64,000 nucleotides of DNA. It comes from Arthrobacter sp. MSA 4-2 (lineage in GTDB: Bacteria; Actinomycetota; Actinomycetes; Actinomycetales; Micrococcaceae). The notes beneath the pieces are model-generated. The model was not told the origin of the DNA, ran no database searches, and saw nothing but the letters and a program-made list of their open reading frames with translations. The stretch spans positions 1 through 64,000 of the forward strand of contig NZ_JAEKGC010000003.1 of NCBI RefSeq assembly GCF_016405885.1, written 5' to 3'. How positions within the stretch are numbered: position 1 is the stretch's first letter; each line of letters starts with the position of its first letter. The position numbers and the translations under genes were made by a program. Positions 1 through 8,591 of this stretch are shown here, piece by piece.

Positions 1-537
1 AGCATGGACCCGCAGGAGATCGGCTGGTTCGTCTCCCCGCTCCAGCACGACTTCGACTTCGTCAAGGGCTCCCGGCATGTGACCGGAGGCGGCTCCGAGG
101 ACCTGACCTGGCTGCGGGAGGCCGGAAACCGCGCCCTGACCGGGCTGGCCAACGTGGTCCTCCACAGCAACTACTCCGACCTTTGCTACGGCTACATCGC
201 CTTCCGGCGGGAGTGCCTTGAGGTCCTGCAGCTGGAATCCGAGGGATTCGAGATCGAGACGGAACTGATCGTGAAGGCGGCGCGGGGAGGACTTCGTATC
301 GCGGAGGTTCCGAGCATGGAACTGAACCGGATTTCGGGAGCCTCCAATCTGCAGACTTTCCGTGACGGGTGGAGGGTGCTGCGCACCCTCGCCCGGGAGT
401 GCGCCGCCTGGGACGCGCCCACCGGCGGGGCCCGCCCCGAAGCGCTCCGGCGGGTGAAATACACCTATCCCAGCGTCCGGCACTCACGGACTCCAACCGA
501 TCCCCGTAGCGTGCTCACCCTCGCGGAAGGTGCCTGA
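1..537 (+). CDS. Glycosyltransferase family 2, C-terminal part (5' end outside window)
   Basis: This is the C-terminal 178 residues of a GT2 enzyme of the dolichyl-phosphate-mannose-synthase-like type, which transfers sugar from a nucleotide or polyprenyl-phosphate donor at the membrane. The text SMDPQEIG follows the usual DxD region, and VKGSR, TGGGSEDLT and DLCYGYIAFRRE are conserved stretches of this family. The reading frame is open to the first base, and the ATG at 4 lies inside the conserved domain, so the true start is upstream of the window. The stop at 535-537 lies just before the ATG of the next glycosyltransferase, so the two are very probably co-transcribed. The acceptor cannot be told from sequence. 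Confidence 0.8.
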   Translation, partial: SMDPQEIGWFVSPLQHDFDFVKGSRHVTGGGSEDLTWLREAGNRALTGLANVVLHSNYSDLCYGYIAFRRECLEVLQLESEGFEIETELIVKAARGGLRIAEVPSMELNRISGASNLQTFRDGWRVLRTLARECAAWDAPTGGARPEALRRVKYTYPSVRHSRTPTDPRSVLTLAEGA

Positions 538-538
538 C

Positions 539-1537
539 ATGTCGCCCACTGGAGTACGACCTACTGTTTCCGTGGTCATCTGTTCCTACACCCAGGACCG
601 CCTGCCGCTCATGGCCCGTGTCGTCGAGTCGGTACGGGCCCAGTCGGTGCCCCCGCAGCAGATCATTCTTGTCGTGGACCATAACAAGGACCTTTATAAG
701 CACCTCATCGCGAATTTCAGTGCCGTGACGATCGTGGAGAGCACCGGCCAGCCCGGGCTGGCCGGCGCGCGCAACACCGGAATCGCCCACGCGACGTCGG
801 ACATTGTTGCCTTCCTCGACGACGACGCCGAGGCGGCCCCGGACTGGCTTGAACGCCTGATCTCGTTCTACGACGATCCCGATGTGCTCGCCGTGGGTGG
901 GCACGTCGACCCGGTCTGGGAGGCGGGGCGTCCCGGGTACTTCAGCGAGGAACTCGACTGGATCGTGGGATGCAGCCACCGGGGCCTGCCGCGGATGGCC
1001 ACCGAAGTCCGCAACCTGATCGGTGCGAACATGTCTTTCCGGCGGGACATCCTCGAGCATGTCGGCGGTTTCAACCAGGACCTTGGCCGACAGATCCTCA
1101 AGCCACTCGGCTGTGAGGAGACGGAAATCTGCATCCGGGCCACCATCGCGTCACCGGGCTCGCGCATCGTCTACGATCCGACCGCCGTGGTCCACCATCA
1201 CGTCCCCGCCGCCAGGGGAACCTTTCGATACATGGCGGCACGAGCCTGGTCAGAAGGGCTCTCGAAAGCCCAGGTGAGCCATCTTGTGGGCCACAAACGC
1301 GCCCTGCGTTCCGAACGGCACTATGTCCGGAGGATCCTTCCCCGCGCCGTCCTGTCCGGACTCCGGGATTGGGGCACAGGCAGGGACAGCGCCGGACTGG
1401 GCCGGGCGGGAGCCGTTGTCGCCGTGCTTGGCATCACGACCGGAGGATATCTCCGGGGCCGTCAGCTCGCCCATCTCGCTCGGTCCCGCGCGGCCGAGCC
1501 AGTCCCTGCGGCTGCCGAGTGGCGAACCGTCCAGTGA
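539..1537 (+). CDS. Glycosyltransferase family 2 protein
   Basis: A 332-residue GT-A fold glycosyltransferase. The N-terminus PTVSVVICSYTQDR is the nucleotide-binding strand, and FLDDDAEA carries the DxD metal-binding motif. GANMSFRRDIL and the GCEETEICIRA stretch are the usual acceptor-side and catalytic-base regions. The last 60 residues are less conserved and may be membrane-associated. ATG 539 is preferred because AAGG (527-530) lies 8 bases upstream; a GTG at 530 in the same frame would overlap the upstream stop by 8 bases. It follows another GT2 with no gap, so it belongs to a polysaccharide or glycolipid locus that continues to the left. Substrate unknown. Confidence 0.85.
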   Translation: MSPTGVRPTVSVVICSYTQDRLPLMARVVESVRAQSVPPQQIILVVDHNKDLYKHLIANFSAVTIVESTGQPGLAGARNTGIAHATSDIVAFLDDDAEAAPDWLERLISFYDDPDVLAVGGHVDPVWEAGRPGYFSEELDWIVGCSHRGLPRMATEVRNLIGANMSFRRDILEHVGGFNQDLGRQILKPLGCEETEICIRATIASPGSRIVYDPTAVVHHHVPAARGTFRYMAARAWSEGLSKAQVSHLVGHKRALRSERHYVRRILPRAVLSGLRDWGTGRDSAGLGRAGAVVAVLGITTGGYLRGRQLAHLARSRAAEPVPAAAEWRTVQ

Positions 1538-1552
1538 GGGCTTAGGCCGAGG

Positions 1553-2434
1553 TCAGCGGCCGAGCGGCCGGCCGGCCATCCCTTCGAGCCGCGCGATCCG
1601 CTGGGGCATGGGCGGGTGGCTTGCGAACAGGCGCTGCATTCCTCCGCCCCGGAAGGGGTTCGCGATCATCAGGTGCGAGGTGTTGACGAGCCGCTGGTCC
1701 TGCGGCAGCGGCGCCCGCTGCGTTCCCAGCTCCAGCTTGCGCAGCGCCGAGGCCAGCGCCAGCGGATCGCCGGTCAGGCGCGCGCCGTCCTCGTCGGCGT
1801 CGTACTCCCGGGTCCGGCCGATCGCCATCTGAATGAGCCCGGCCGCCACCGGGGCGAGGAAGGCCAGCAGCAGCGCGGCGATCGGATTGCCCCCGGAGCT
1901 GCGGTTCCCGCCCATCAGGCCGGTGAAGGCGAACATCTGGGCCAGCGAGGTGATCACGCCGGCGACGGCGGCGGCGACGGAGCCGGTGAGGATGTCGCGG
2001 TTGTAGACGTGCATGAGTTCATGCCCGAGCACCCCGCGCAGCTCGCGCTCATTGAGCAGCTGCAGGATGCCCTGGGTGCAGCACACCGCGGCGTTCTGCG
2101 GATTCCTGCCGGTGGCGAAGGCGTTGGGCGCGAGGGTCGGAGAGATGTAGAGCCGCGGCATGGGCTGGTTCGCCCGCGCGCTGAGCTCGCGCACGATCCG
2201 GTACATCGCCGGCGCCTGCTGCTCGCTCACCTCGACCGCGCGCATGCTGCGGATCGCCAGCTTGTCGCTGTTCCAGTAGCTGTAGGCGACAGAGCCGACC
2301 CCGATGAGGGCGAAGATCAGCAGGAAGGACGAGTTCCGGGTGGCGCCCGCGATGGCCGCCCCGAAGAGCAGAAACAGTCCCATGAGCGAGCCGAACAACA
2401 GCGCGGTCTTGGCTCCGTTGAAGTGTCTGTGCAC
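1553..2434 (-). CDS. htpX: Zinc metalloprotease HtpX homolog (M48)
   Basis: A membrane-bound M48 endopeptidase that degrades damaged membrane proteins. The 293 residues hold two N-terminal membrane segments (about 11-30 and 36-53), the zinc motif HELMH at 138-142, two further hydrophobic segments (about 152-176 and 185-205) and the third zinc ligand in the [10 protein letters not shown] stretch. Length and order match HtpX. The start is GTG at 2434, preceded by AAGGAG about 10 bases upstream. It lies 115 bases downstream of the MFS gene on the same strand and is convergent with the glycosyltransferase pair. Confidence 0.93.
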   Translation of the reverse strand: MHRHFNGAKTALLFGSLMGLFLLFGAAIAGATRNSSFLLIFALIGVGSVAYSYWNSDKLAIRSMRAVEVSEQQAPAMYRIVRELSARANQPMPRLYISPTLAPNAFATGRNPQNAAVCCTQGILQLLNERELRGVLGHELMHVYNRDILTGSVAAAVAGVITSLAQMFAFTGLMGGNRSSGGNPIAALLLAFLAPVAAGLIQMAIGRTREYDADEDGARLTGDPLALASALRKLELGTQRAPLPQDQRLVNTSHLMIANPFRGGGMQRLFASHPPMPQRIARLEGMAGRPLGR

Positions 2435-2549
2435 TGGACGGGATCTCCTTCAGGGGTCTTGTCTAGGGAGAACGGCCGGGCGCGGCGCTCCGTTCCACCG
2501 ATTCTGCGGCCGGCCCGAGGGCACGGTCGACGCGGCACGGGCAGCGCTT

Positions 2550-3830
2550 TCAGGCCTGCGGGTTGCGCGAATCGTACTGGGCGAAACGGGGCTGCCACCT
2601 CGCAAGCAGGCCCACGAGGGCAATGCACAGCAGGCCGCCGATCACCGGCGTCCAGCCTTCCCCCAGCCACTCGGCGCCACCGCCGGCGACCATGTCGCCC
2701 AGGCGCGGGCCTCCTGCGACGACGACGATGAAGACGCCCTGCAGCCGCCCGCGCATCGCATCGGGGGTGGCGGACTGCAGGATGGTGCTGCGGAACACCG
2801 AACTGACGGAGTCCGAGATGCCGGCGAGGACGAGGCAGAGCGCGGCGGGGATGATCCAGGGCGTCACCGCGCCGCCGGCGCCGGGTCCGGTGGCTCCGGC
2901 CGCGACGACCACGAGGCCGAAGGCGCTCACCGAGGCACCCCAGCCCACGATGGACCACAGCACGGCCAGCCCCTGGCGGTGGATCCGGCCGAGCGGGCCG
3001 GAAAACAGTCCCGCCAGCACCGAGCCGAACGCCACGGCCGCGAGCAGGATGCCCACGGTGAATTCCCCGCCGCCGATCAGGACGGCGCCGATGGCAGGCA
3101 GCAGCGCCCGCGGCTGGGACAGGATCATGGCGGCGAGGTCGACGAGGAAGGTCATGCGGATGTTCGGGCGGGTGCCCAGGAACCGGAACCCCTCGAGCAC
3201 CGAGGACAGCCCGGCCCGCCGGGTCGGCCCCTCGGGCGGCATGGGCGGGAGGCTGAACACGGCCCAGAGCGCAGCGGTGAACGTGACGGCGTCGATCGTG
3301 TAGGTCCAGGCGTAGCCCACCTGCGCAACCAGCACGCCCGCGAGCAGCGGTCCCACCGTGAACGCCAGGCCGAAGGTGAGCATGCTCAGCGCATTGGCCG
3401 CAGGCAGGAGTTCGGGCCGCACGAGCCGCGGAATGATCGAACTGCGGGTGGGTTGGTTGACGCCGGCCGCACCGCTCTGCACCGCGACCAGGAGGTACAG
3501 CAGCCAGACGTTGTTCAGGCCGGCCCAGGCCTGCGCGGCGATGGCGATGGTCGTCAGCCACAGGGCGAACCCGGAGAACAGCGCCACCGTCCGGCGGTCG
3601 TGGGCGTCGGCGATCGCCCCGCCGTACAGCCCGGCCACCACCAGCGGCACCAGCGCGAAGAGTCCCAACAGGCCAACGCTCAGGCTCGAGGAGGTCAGGG
3701 CGTAGACCTGGAGGCTGACGGCCACCAGGGTGAGCTGGGTGCCGGTGGCCGAGAGGGTCGTGCCGATGTAGAGCCGGCGGAAGGCCCTGCTCTCCTTCAG
3801 TGGCGTGATGTCGGCAAGGAGTCTGGGCAC
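2550..3830 (-). CDS. MFS transporter (EntS/MFS_3-like exporter)
   Basis: A 426-residue major facilitator with about 12 hydrophobic segments. The loop GGAIADAHDRRTVAL between segments 2 and 3 is the conserved MFS signature, and VNQPTRSSIIPRLV is typical of the MFS_3 group, which contains the enterobactin exporter EntS. It is therefore probably a drug or siderophore-type exporter; the substrate is not known. The open frame continues far upstream of the gene; GTG at 3830 is chosen because the MFS N-terminus (LADITPLKESRAFRRLYIG) begins there. The ribosome-binding site in front of it is weak. It is followed by htpX on the same strand. Confidence 0.85.
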   Translation of the reverse strand: MPRLLADITPLKESRAFRRLYIGTTLSATGTQLTLVAVSLQVYALTSSSLSVGLLGLFALVPLVVAGLYGGAIADAHDRRTVALFSGFALWLTTIAIAAQAWAGLNNVWLLYLLVAVQSGAAGVNQPTRSSIIPRLVRPELLPAANALSMLTFGLAFTVGPLLAGVLVAQVGYAWTYTIDAVTFTAALWAVFSLPPMPPEGPTRRAGLSSVLEGFRFLGTRPNIRMTFLVDLAAMILSQPRALLPAIGAVLIGGGEFTVGILLAAVAFGSVLAGLFSGPLGRIHRQGLAVLWSIVGWGASVSAFGLVVVAAGATGPGAGGAVTPWIIPAALCLVLAGISDSVSSVFRSTILQSATPDAMRGRLQGVFIVVVAGGPRLGDMVAGGGAEWLGEGWTPVIGGLLCIALVGLLARWQPRFAQYDSRNPQA

Positions 3831-3907
3831 TCCAAAAGTGTAGCGGCGATGTGGTTCGCATCGGCAACTACCGAGGTCGGGACCGCCGAAGGTTACGCCC
3901 GCCGGCG

Positions 3908-4600
3908 CTACTCGGCGGCGGCGATCGCCTCGTCGACCATCTTCAGCACCCGGCGGTCCGCGATCGGCCGGAAGTGGCCCATGGTCTCGAGCTGGATATT
4001 GCGCGCCCCCTTGAGGAAACTGCCGCCGGGGATGTGCGGGTCGAAGCGCCCGTAGATCGAGGTGATGCGGGAATTGACCTCGAGGTTGCTCCCAAGCGAG
4101 ACCAGGGTGCGGTTCCGTGGAGCGAAGGCCCGGATGCTCGGCAGGACGAAGAAGTTTGCGTAGAACGAGCCCGAGAAGGGGGTGTTGATGGCGACGAGCC
4201 GGCTGGCCCGGCTTCCGGGCAGGGTCATCAGGTATTTGCCAATCAGCCCGCCCTTGCTGTGGGCGACGATGACGACGTCGCGGAGGTCGCGTTCCTCGAG
4301 GTATTCGGCGGCCAGCGCGGCCATCGCCGGCACGCTGCCGCGGTTGTAGCCGAGCTTTTCCACGACGTGCACCGGATGTCCGGCCCGGTGCAGGTGGGCG
4401 GCGACCGGCCGCATGAACTGCCAGGGCTCGTAGACGCCCGGGATCAGCAGCACCGGCAGCTTCGCCGGGCCCCGGGAGGGCTCCGGGCCGGCAACGAGGT
4501 ACCGGGCCGGGTCGTCGCGCACGAGGAGGCCGTGAAGCTGCCAAAAGCCGACGTACGCATAATCGAGTGTCCAGGCCCATGCCCGCCGCAATAAATCCAT
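3908..4600 (-). CDS. Alpha/beta hydrolase (lipase-like)
   Basis: A 230-residue alpha/beta-hydrolase. LPVLLIPGVYEPWQFM is the oxyanion strand, and VVIVAHSKGGLIGKYL holds the nucleophile elbow (serine in HSKGG). GRFDPHIPGG and ETMGHFRPIA carry the likely acid and histidine. No signal peptide is evident, so it is probably cytoplasmic or membrane-associated. The ATG at 4600 (MDLLRRAWAW) is preferred to a GTG at 4636, because the extra 12 residues are not family-like and would run towards the Fur promoter. It is divergent from the Fur gene. Substrate unknown; esters or lipids are likely for this family. Confidence 0.82.
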   Translation of the reverse strand: MDLLRRAWAWTLDYAYVGFWQLHGLLVRDDPARYLVAGPEPSRGPAKLPVLLIPGVYEPWQFMRPVAAHLHRAGHPVHVVEKLGYNRGSVPAMAALAAEYLEERDLRDVVIVAHSKGGLIGKYLMTLPGSRASRLVAINTPFSGSFYANFFVLPSIRAFAPRNRTLVSLGSNLEVNSRITSIYGRFDPHIPGGSFLKGARNIQLETMGHFRPIADRRVLKMVDEAIAAAE

Positions 4601-4660
4601 CGTTCCACCGTACCTAGCCACGCCCTGCCGCGGCACGCAAGTTAGACGGACCTTATTATG

Positions 4661-4674
4661 AATTCCTCAGAATT
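4661..4674. promoter_or_regulatory. Candidate Fur/PerR-type operator upstream of the fur-katA pair
   Basis: A 5-4-5 inverted repeat, AATTC then CTCA then GAATT, lies in an AT-rich patch just upstream of the Fur-family gene. AT-rich dyads at this place are usual for autoregulated FurA or PerR genes. It is seen in sequence; binding is inference. Confidence 0.45.
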
Positions 4675-4691
4675 GGTGGTTGACTCCCTCC

Positions 4692-5198
4692 ATGACCGAC
4701 ACCGCTCCGCACCCCACCGCGCGCGAGGCGCAGTGGTCGCAGGAGCTGCGCGGCCACGGACGCCGGGTGACCCGGCAGCGCCTCGCCGTGCTCAGCGCCG
4801 TCGAGCGCTCCCCCCATGCGACCGCCGACGACGCCGCCGCGGCCGTGCGCCAGGAACTGCCGCACATCGCCGTGCAGTCGGTGTACGTCATCCTCGCCGA
4901 CCTGACGGCCCTGGGCCTGCTGCGCCGCATCGAAACCCCGCACTCTCCCGCCCGCTACGAGACCCGGGTCGGTGACAACCACCACCACGCCGTGTGCACG
5001 GGCTGCGGACGGATCGAGGACGTGGAGTGCGCCGTCGGCCACGCCCCCTGCCTGACCCCGCAGTGGTCCCCCGGCTCGGCCGGAATGACCATCCAGATCG
5101 CCGACGTCCTCTACCAGGGGCTCTGCGCTGACTGCCGCGCCCCCGCCGCCGGCCCAACGATTTACCCCAGCAGCACCACAGAAACAGGAGCACAGTGA
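4692..5198 (+). CDS. Fur family transcriptional regulator (FurA/PerR/CatR clade)
   Basis: A 168-residue metal-dependent repressor. The N-terminal winged helix spans about residues 10-85 ([35 protein letters not shown]). The dimer domain has the metal cluster [19 protein letters not shown] followed by AVGHAPCL, which is typical of actinobacterial FurA/CatR proteins that sense peroxide and control catalase. A second cysteine pair (CADC) lies near the end. ATG 4692 is chosen because the domain begins soon after it; GGTGG lies 12 bases upstream, and a TTG at 4680 is an alternative. The stop overlaps the start of the catalase gene by four bases (GTGA), so the two are translationally coupled. Confidence 0.92.
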   Translation: MTDTAPHPTAREAQWSQELRGHGRRVTRQRLAVLSAVERSPHATADDAAAAVRQELPHIAVQSVYVILADLTALGLLRRIETPHSPARYETRVGDNHHHAVCTGCGRIEDVECAVGHAPCLTPQWSPGSAGMTIQIADVLYQGLCADCRAPAAGPTIYPSSTTETGAQ

Positions 5199-6682
5199 AC
5201 GCCAATTTCAGCACTACGCAGTCCGGGGCGCCCGTCGTCGACGACAGCAACTCGTCAGCGATCGGCCGCGACGGAGCGATCCCGCTGACCGACCATTACC
5301 TGATCGAGAAGCTCGCCCAGTTCAACCGCGAGCGGATCCCCGAGCGCGTCGTCCACGCCAAGGGCGGTGGAGCCTTCGGTGTCTTCGAGACCACCGAAGA
5401 CGTCAGCATGTACACCAAGGCGGCCCTGTTCCAGACCGGCGCCGTCACCGAGACGCTGCTGCGCTTCTCCTCCGTCGCCGGCGAGCAGGGCTCCCCCGAC
5501 ACCTGGCGCGACCCCCGCGGCTTCGCCCTGAAGTTCTACACCTCCGAGGGCAACTACGACCTCGTGGGCAACAACACCCCCGTCTTTTTCATCCGCGACG
5601 GCATCAAGTTCCCGGACTTCATCCACTCGCAGAAGCGCCTTCCGGGCACCAACCTGCGCGACGCCGACATGCAGTGGGACTTTTGGACCCTGAGCCCGGA
5701 ATCCGCGCACCAGGTGACCTGGCTGATGGGCGACCGCGGCCTTCCCGCCTCCTGGCGCACTATGAACGGTTACGGCTCGCACACCTACATGTGGATCAAC
5801 GAGGCCGGCGAGAAGTTCTGGGTCAAGTACCACTTCAAGTCCAACCAGGGCCACGAGACGCTCACGGTCGACGAGGCCGAGTCCCTGGCCGGCTCGGACG
5901 CCGACCACCACCTGCGCGACCTCTCCGAGAACATCGCCAAGGGCAACCACCCAAGCTGGGACCTCAAGGTCCAGGTCATGCCCTACGACAATGCCAAGGA
6001 CTACCGGTTCAACCCCTTCGACCTCACGAAGGTCTGGCCGCACGCGGACTACCCGCTGATCCCGGTCGGGAAGCTCACCCTGAACCGCAACCCGGAAAAC
6101 TACTTCGCGCAGATCGAGCAGGCGACCTTCGCGCCGTCGAACTTCGTGCCCGGCATCGCCGCCAGCCCCGACCGGATGCTGCAGGCTCGCATCTTCTCCT
6201 ACGCCGATGCGCACCGCTACCGCGTGGGCACCAACCACGCCCAGCTGCCGGTGAACATGCCCAAGAGCGAGGTGCGCAGCTACTCCAAGGACGGCGCGGG
6301 CCGGTACCACTTCAACTCCGCCTCCACTCCGGTGTACGCGCCGAACTCGGTGGGCGGTCCCGCGGCCGACCCTTCGCTGTACGGCCCGCACGGCGGCTGG
6401 GAGAACGACGGCGAGCTCGTGCGCGCCGCCCACACCCTGCACGCCGAGGACGACGACTTCGGCCAGGCCGGCACGCTCTACCGCGAGGTCTTCGACGACG
6501 CGGCCCGGGCCCGGTTCCTCGAGACGATCACCGGCGCCGTCGGCGGCGTGGTCAGCTCCGATATCCGCGAGCGGGCCATCCAGTACTGGACCAACGTCGA
6601 CGCCGACCTGGGCGCCAAGCTGCGGGCCAACCTCGGCTCCGGCGAGACTCCGGCGTCGGAGTCGGAAGCGGCCCTGTACTAG
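5195..6682 (+). CDS. katA: Catalase (monofunctional, haem)
   Basis: A 495-residue haem catalase that converts hydrogen peroxide to water and oxygen in the cytoplasm. The active-site region [18 protein letters not shown] includes the distal histidine (His54), [11 protein letters not shown] and [10 protein letters not shown] include the distal asparagine, and [12 protein letters not shown] includes the proximal haem-ligand tyrosine. Length fits the small-subunit class. The start is GTG 5195, with AGGAG at 5186-5190. It overlaps the Fur gene by four bases, the known arrangement of a peroxide-sensing regulator with its catalase, so induction by peroxide is likely. Confidence 0.96.
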   Translation: MNANFSTTQSGAPVVDDSNSSAIGRDGAIPLTDHYLIEKLAQFNRERIPERVVHAKGGGAFGVFETTEDVSMYTKAALFQTGAVTETLLRFSSVAGEQGSPDTWRDPRGFALKFYTSEGNYDLVGNNTPVFFIRDGIKFPDFIHSQKRLPGTNLRDADMQWDFWTLSPESAHQVTWLMGDRGLPASWRTMNGYGSHTYMWINEAGEKFWVKYHFKSNQGHETLTVDEAESLAGSDADHHLRDLSENIAKGNHPSWDLKVQVMPYDNAKDYRFNPFDLTKVWPHADYPLIPVGKLTLNRNPENYFAQIEQATFAPSNFVPGIAASPDRMLQARIFSYADAHRYRVGTNHAQLPVNMPKSEVRSYSKDGAGRYHFNSASTPVYAPNSVGGPAADPSLYGPHGGWENDGELVRAAHTLHAEDDDFGQAGTLYREVFDDAARARFLETITGAVGGVVSSDIRERAIQYWTNVDADLGAKLRANLGSGETPASESEAALY

Positions 6683-6707
6683 GAGCCCTTTCGCGCCGCA
6701 CGCGCCA

Positions 6708-6753
6708 GAAAACGACGAACGCACCCGGTTTTCCGGGTGCGTTCGTCGTTTCG
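6708..6753. terminator. Bidirectional terminator between katA and the permease
   Basis: A perfect 18-bp stem (6711-6728 with 6733-6750) with a TTTT loop. A-rich bases lie on the left flank and TTTC on the right, so it can work for both convergent genes. Confidence 0.85.
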
Positions 6754-6779
6754 GGGTGCGTCCGTCGTGAACGGAGGCG

Positions 6780-8303
6780 TCAGCGCGTCCCGGCGCCGAC
6801 CATCTCGTCAGCCTCCGGTTCGGACGAGCCCGCTGCGGTATTCGCATTGAGCTGGGAGTGGCGGTAGCCGTACGCGAAGTAGATGGCGAATCCGGCGACC
6901 AGCCACACGGCGAAGAACACCCAGGTGATCGTGGCGAGGTTGAGCATCAGGTAGATGCACAGCAGTGCCGACACGATCGGGATGATCTTGCCGAACGGCA
7001 CCCGGAACGCCGGCAACAGGTCGGGTCGCTTGCGCCGCAGCACGAGGATGCCGACGCTGACCATGATGAAGGCGGAGAGGGTGCCGATGTTGATCATTTC
7101 GGCGAGGATCTCGACCTGGGTGAACCCGGCGAGCAGGGCGACGACGACGCCGCAGAGGATCTGCGTGCGGGCCGGGGTGCCGCGCTTCTCGGAGGTGCGG
7201 CTCAGGAAGCGGGGCATCAGCCCATCGCGGCTGAGGGCGAAGACCACCCGGGCCAGGCCCATGAGCAGCACCATGATGACGGTGGTCAGGCCGATGAGGC
7301 TGCCGATCGAGATGACGCCGGCGGCCCAGTCGGCGCCGACGAGCTGGAAGGCCGTCGCCAGGGACGGTGCGCCCGACTCGCCGAGCTCGGTGTGGGAGAC
7401 CATGCCGGTGACGACGAGGGTCACGAGGATGTAGAGCACCGTGACCACGGCCAGGCCGGCGAAGATGCCGCGCGGCAGGGTCCGGCTCGGGTTCTTGACC
7501 TCCTCAGCGGAGGTCGCGACGACGTCGAACCCGATGAAGGCGAAGAAGACCAGCGCGGCGCCGGAGATGATTCCGGTGAAGCCGAACGCCGACGGGGTGG
7601 CCCCGGAGAGGAAGGACAGGAAGGGCTGGTCGGCCCACTTGGCCTCGGTGTCGGCCGGCGGCTGGGATTCGGGCACGAACGGCGTGTAGTTTTCGGGGCT
7701 GACGTAGAAGAACCCGACGACGATGACGAAGAGGACGATCGCGATCTTGATGACGGTGAACACGCTGTTCACGCGGGCCGAGAGCTTGGTGCCCAGCACC
7801 AGCACGGCGGTGAAGATGGCGACGATCAGCAGCGGCCCCCAGTAAAGGGGAAGACCGAAGAAGCTGATCTCCGAGGGCACGTCGAGGTTGAGCACCGCGA
7901 ACAGATCGCTGAGGTAGATGCCCCAGAACTTCGCGATGACGGCCGCGGCCATAAGGAGTTCGAGGATGAGGTTCCAGCCGATGACCCAGGCGACGAGTTC
8001 GCCCATGGTGGCGTAGGTGAAGACATACGCGCTGCCGGCCACGGGGATCGCGGTGGCGAACTCGGCGTAGCACATGATGGCCAGCGCGCAGGTGATTGCG
8101 GCGAGCACGAAGGAGATGGTGACGGCCGGTCCGGCGTTGAACGCCGCCGCCTGGGCCCCGACGGAGAAGATCCCCGCACCCACGGCCACGGCAACGCCCA
8201 TGATCATGAGGTCCCACGTGTTCAGGGAACGCTTGAGCCTGCGCCCCTTTTCGTCAGAGTCTGCTATCGACTGCTCAATCGATTTTGTGCGCAATAGGTT
8301 CAA
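6780..8303 (-). CDS. APC family amino acid permease (YhdG/YfnA type)
   Basis: A 507-residue amino acid-polyamine-organocation transporter with 12 or more membrane segments. MGVAVAVGAGIFSVGAQ is the unwound first helix with the GAGIF substrate motif, and FFAFIGFDVVATSAEEVKNP is the conserved segment-6 region. The N-terminus NLLRTKSIEQSI matches the usual start of this subfamily (cationic amino acid transporters), so TTG 8303 is chosen; the open frame continues to 8399, but those residues are not family-like. Convergent with katA. The substrate is probably a basic or branched amino acid. A concentric dyad lies about 100 bases upstream. Confidence 0.87.
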   Translation of the reverse strand: MNLLRTKSIEQSIADSDEKGRRLKRSLNTWDLMIMGVAVAVGAGIFSVGAQAAAFNAGPAVTISFVLAAITCALAIMCYAEFATAIPVAGSAYVFTYATMGELVAWVIGWNLILELLMAAAVIAKFWGIYLSDLFAVLNLDVPSEISFFGLPLYWGPLLIVAIFTAVLVLGTKLSARVNSVFTVIKIAIVLFVIVVGFFYVSPENYTPFVPESQPPADTEAKWADQPFLSFLSGATPSAFGFTGIISGAALVFFAFIGFDVVATSAEEVKNPSRTLPRGIFAGLAVVTVLYILVTLVVTGMVSHTELGESGAPSLATAFQLVGADWAAGVISIGSLIGLTTVIMVLLMGLARVVFALSRDGLMPRFLSRTSEKRGTPARTQILCGVVVALLAGFTQVEILAEMINIGTLSAFIMVSVGILVLRRKRPDLLPAFRVPFGKIIPIVSALLCIYLMLNLATITWVFFAVWLVAGFAIYFAYGYRHSQLNANTAAGSSEPEADEMVGAGTR

Positions 8304-8395
8304 TGGCCTGCATCTTTCACAGAGGGGGGGGCGGCAGTCAAGGGAAAACTGCCCAGACAAGCGTATTGAGGTCCAGCCGCTGGGACTGAATCCGT

Positions 8396-8432
8396 CCACA
8401 TGGTGAGATGGTTAACCAGGGCCACCATGTGG
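8396..8432. promoter_or_regulatory. Concentric palindromes upstream of the permease
   Basis: CCACATGGTG (8396-8405) pairs perfectly with CACCATGTGG (8423-8432). GGTTAACC (8410-8417), itself a palindrome, is almost centred between them. It lies upstream of the permease start at 8303 and beyond the MmpL terminator, so it is a candidate operator or RNA hairpin. Confidence 0.4.
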
Positions 8433-8511
8433 TCCTCCGGCGTTTCTCCGGAGGGCGTGCGTCCGGGGGCGTCGGGACCCCATCCGCGACCCCGAAAGCG
8501 GCCGCTGCATA

Positions 8512-8558
8512 CGAAACGACCGCCGCGCCGGATATATCAGGTGCGGCGGTCGCTTTCG
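8512..8558 (-). terminator. Terminator downstream of the MmpL gene
   Basis: CGACCGCCGC (8517-8526) pairs with GCGGCGGTCG (8543-8552), with further CGAAA/TTTCG pairing outside. Read on the minus strand, TTTCGT follows the stem, just beyond the MmpL stop. Confidence 0.6.
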
Positions 8559-8591
8559 GGCCGCTCGGTCGCGAAGCGGTACGCCTGGCGG

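Noticed and set aside
2304-4055. A 583-codon open frame on the plus strand, opposite the htpX and MFS genes.
   Set aside because: It is rich in Arg, Gly, Pro and Gln with no family-like motif. It arises because the real genes on the minus strand are GC-rich and lack stops in this frame. Many similar long frames elsewhere were dropped for the same reason.
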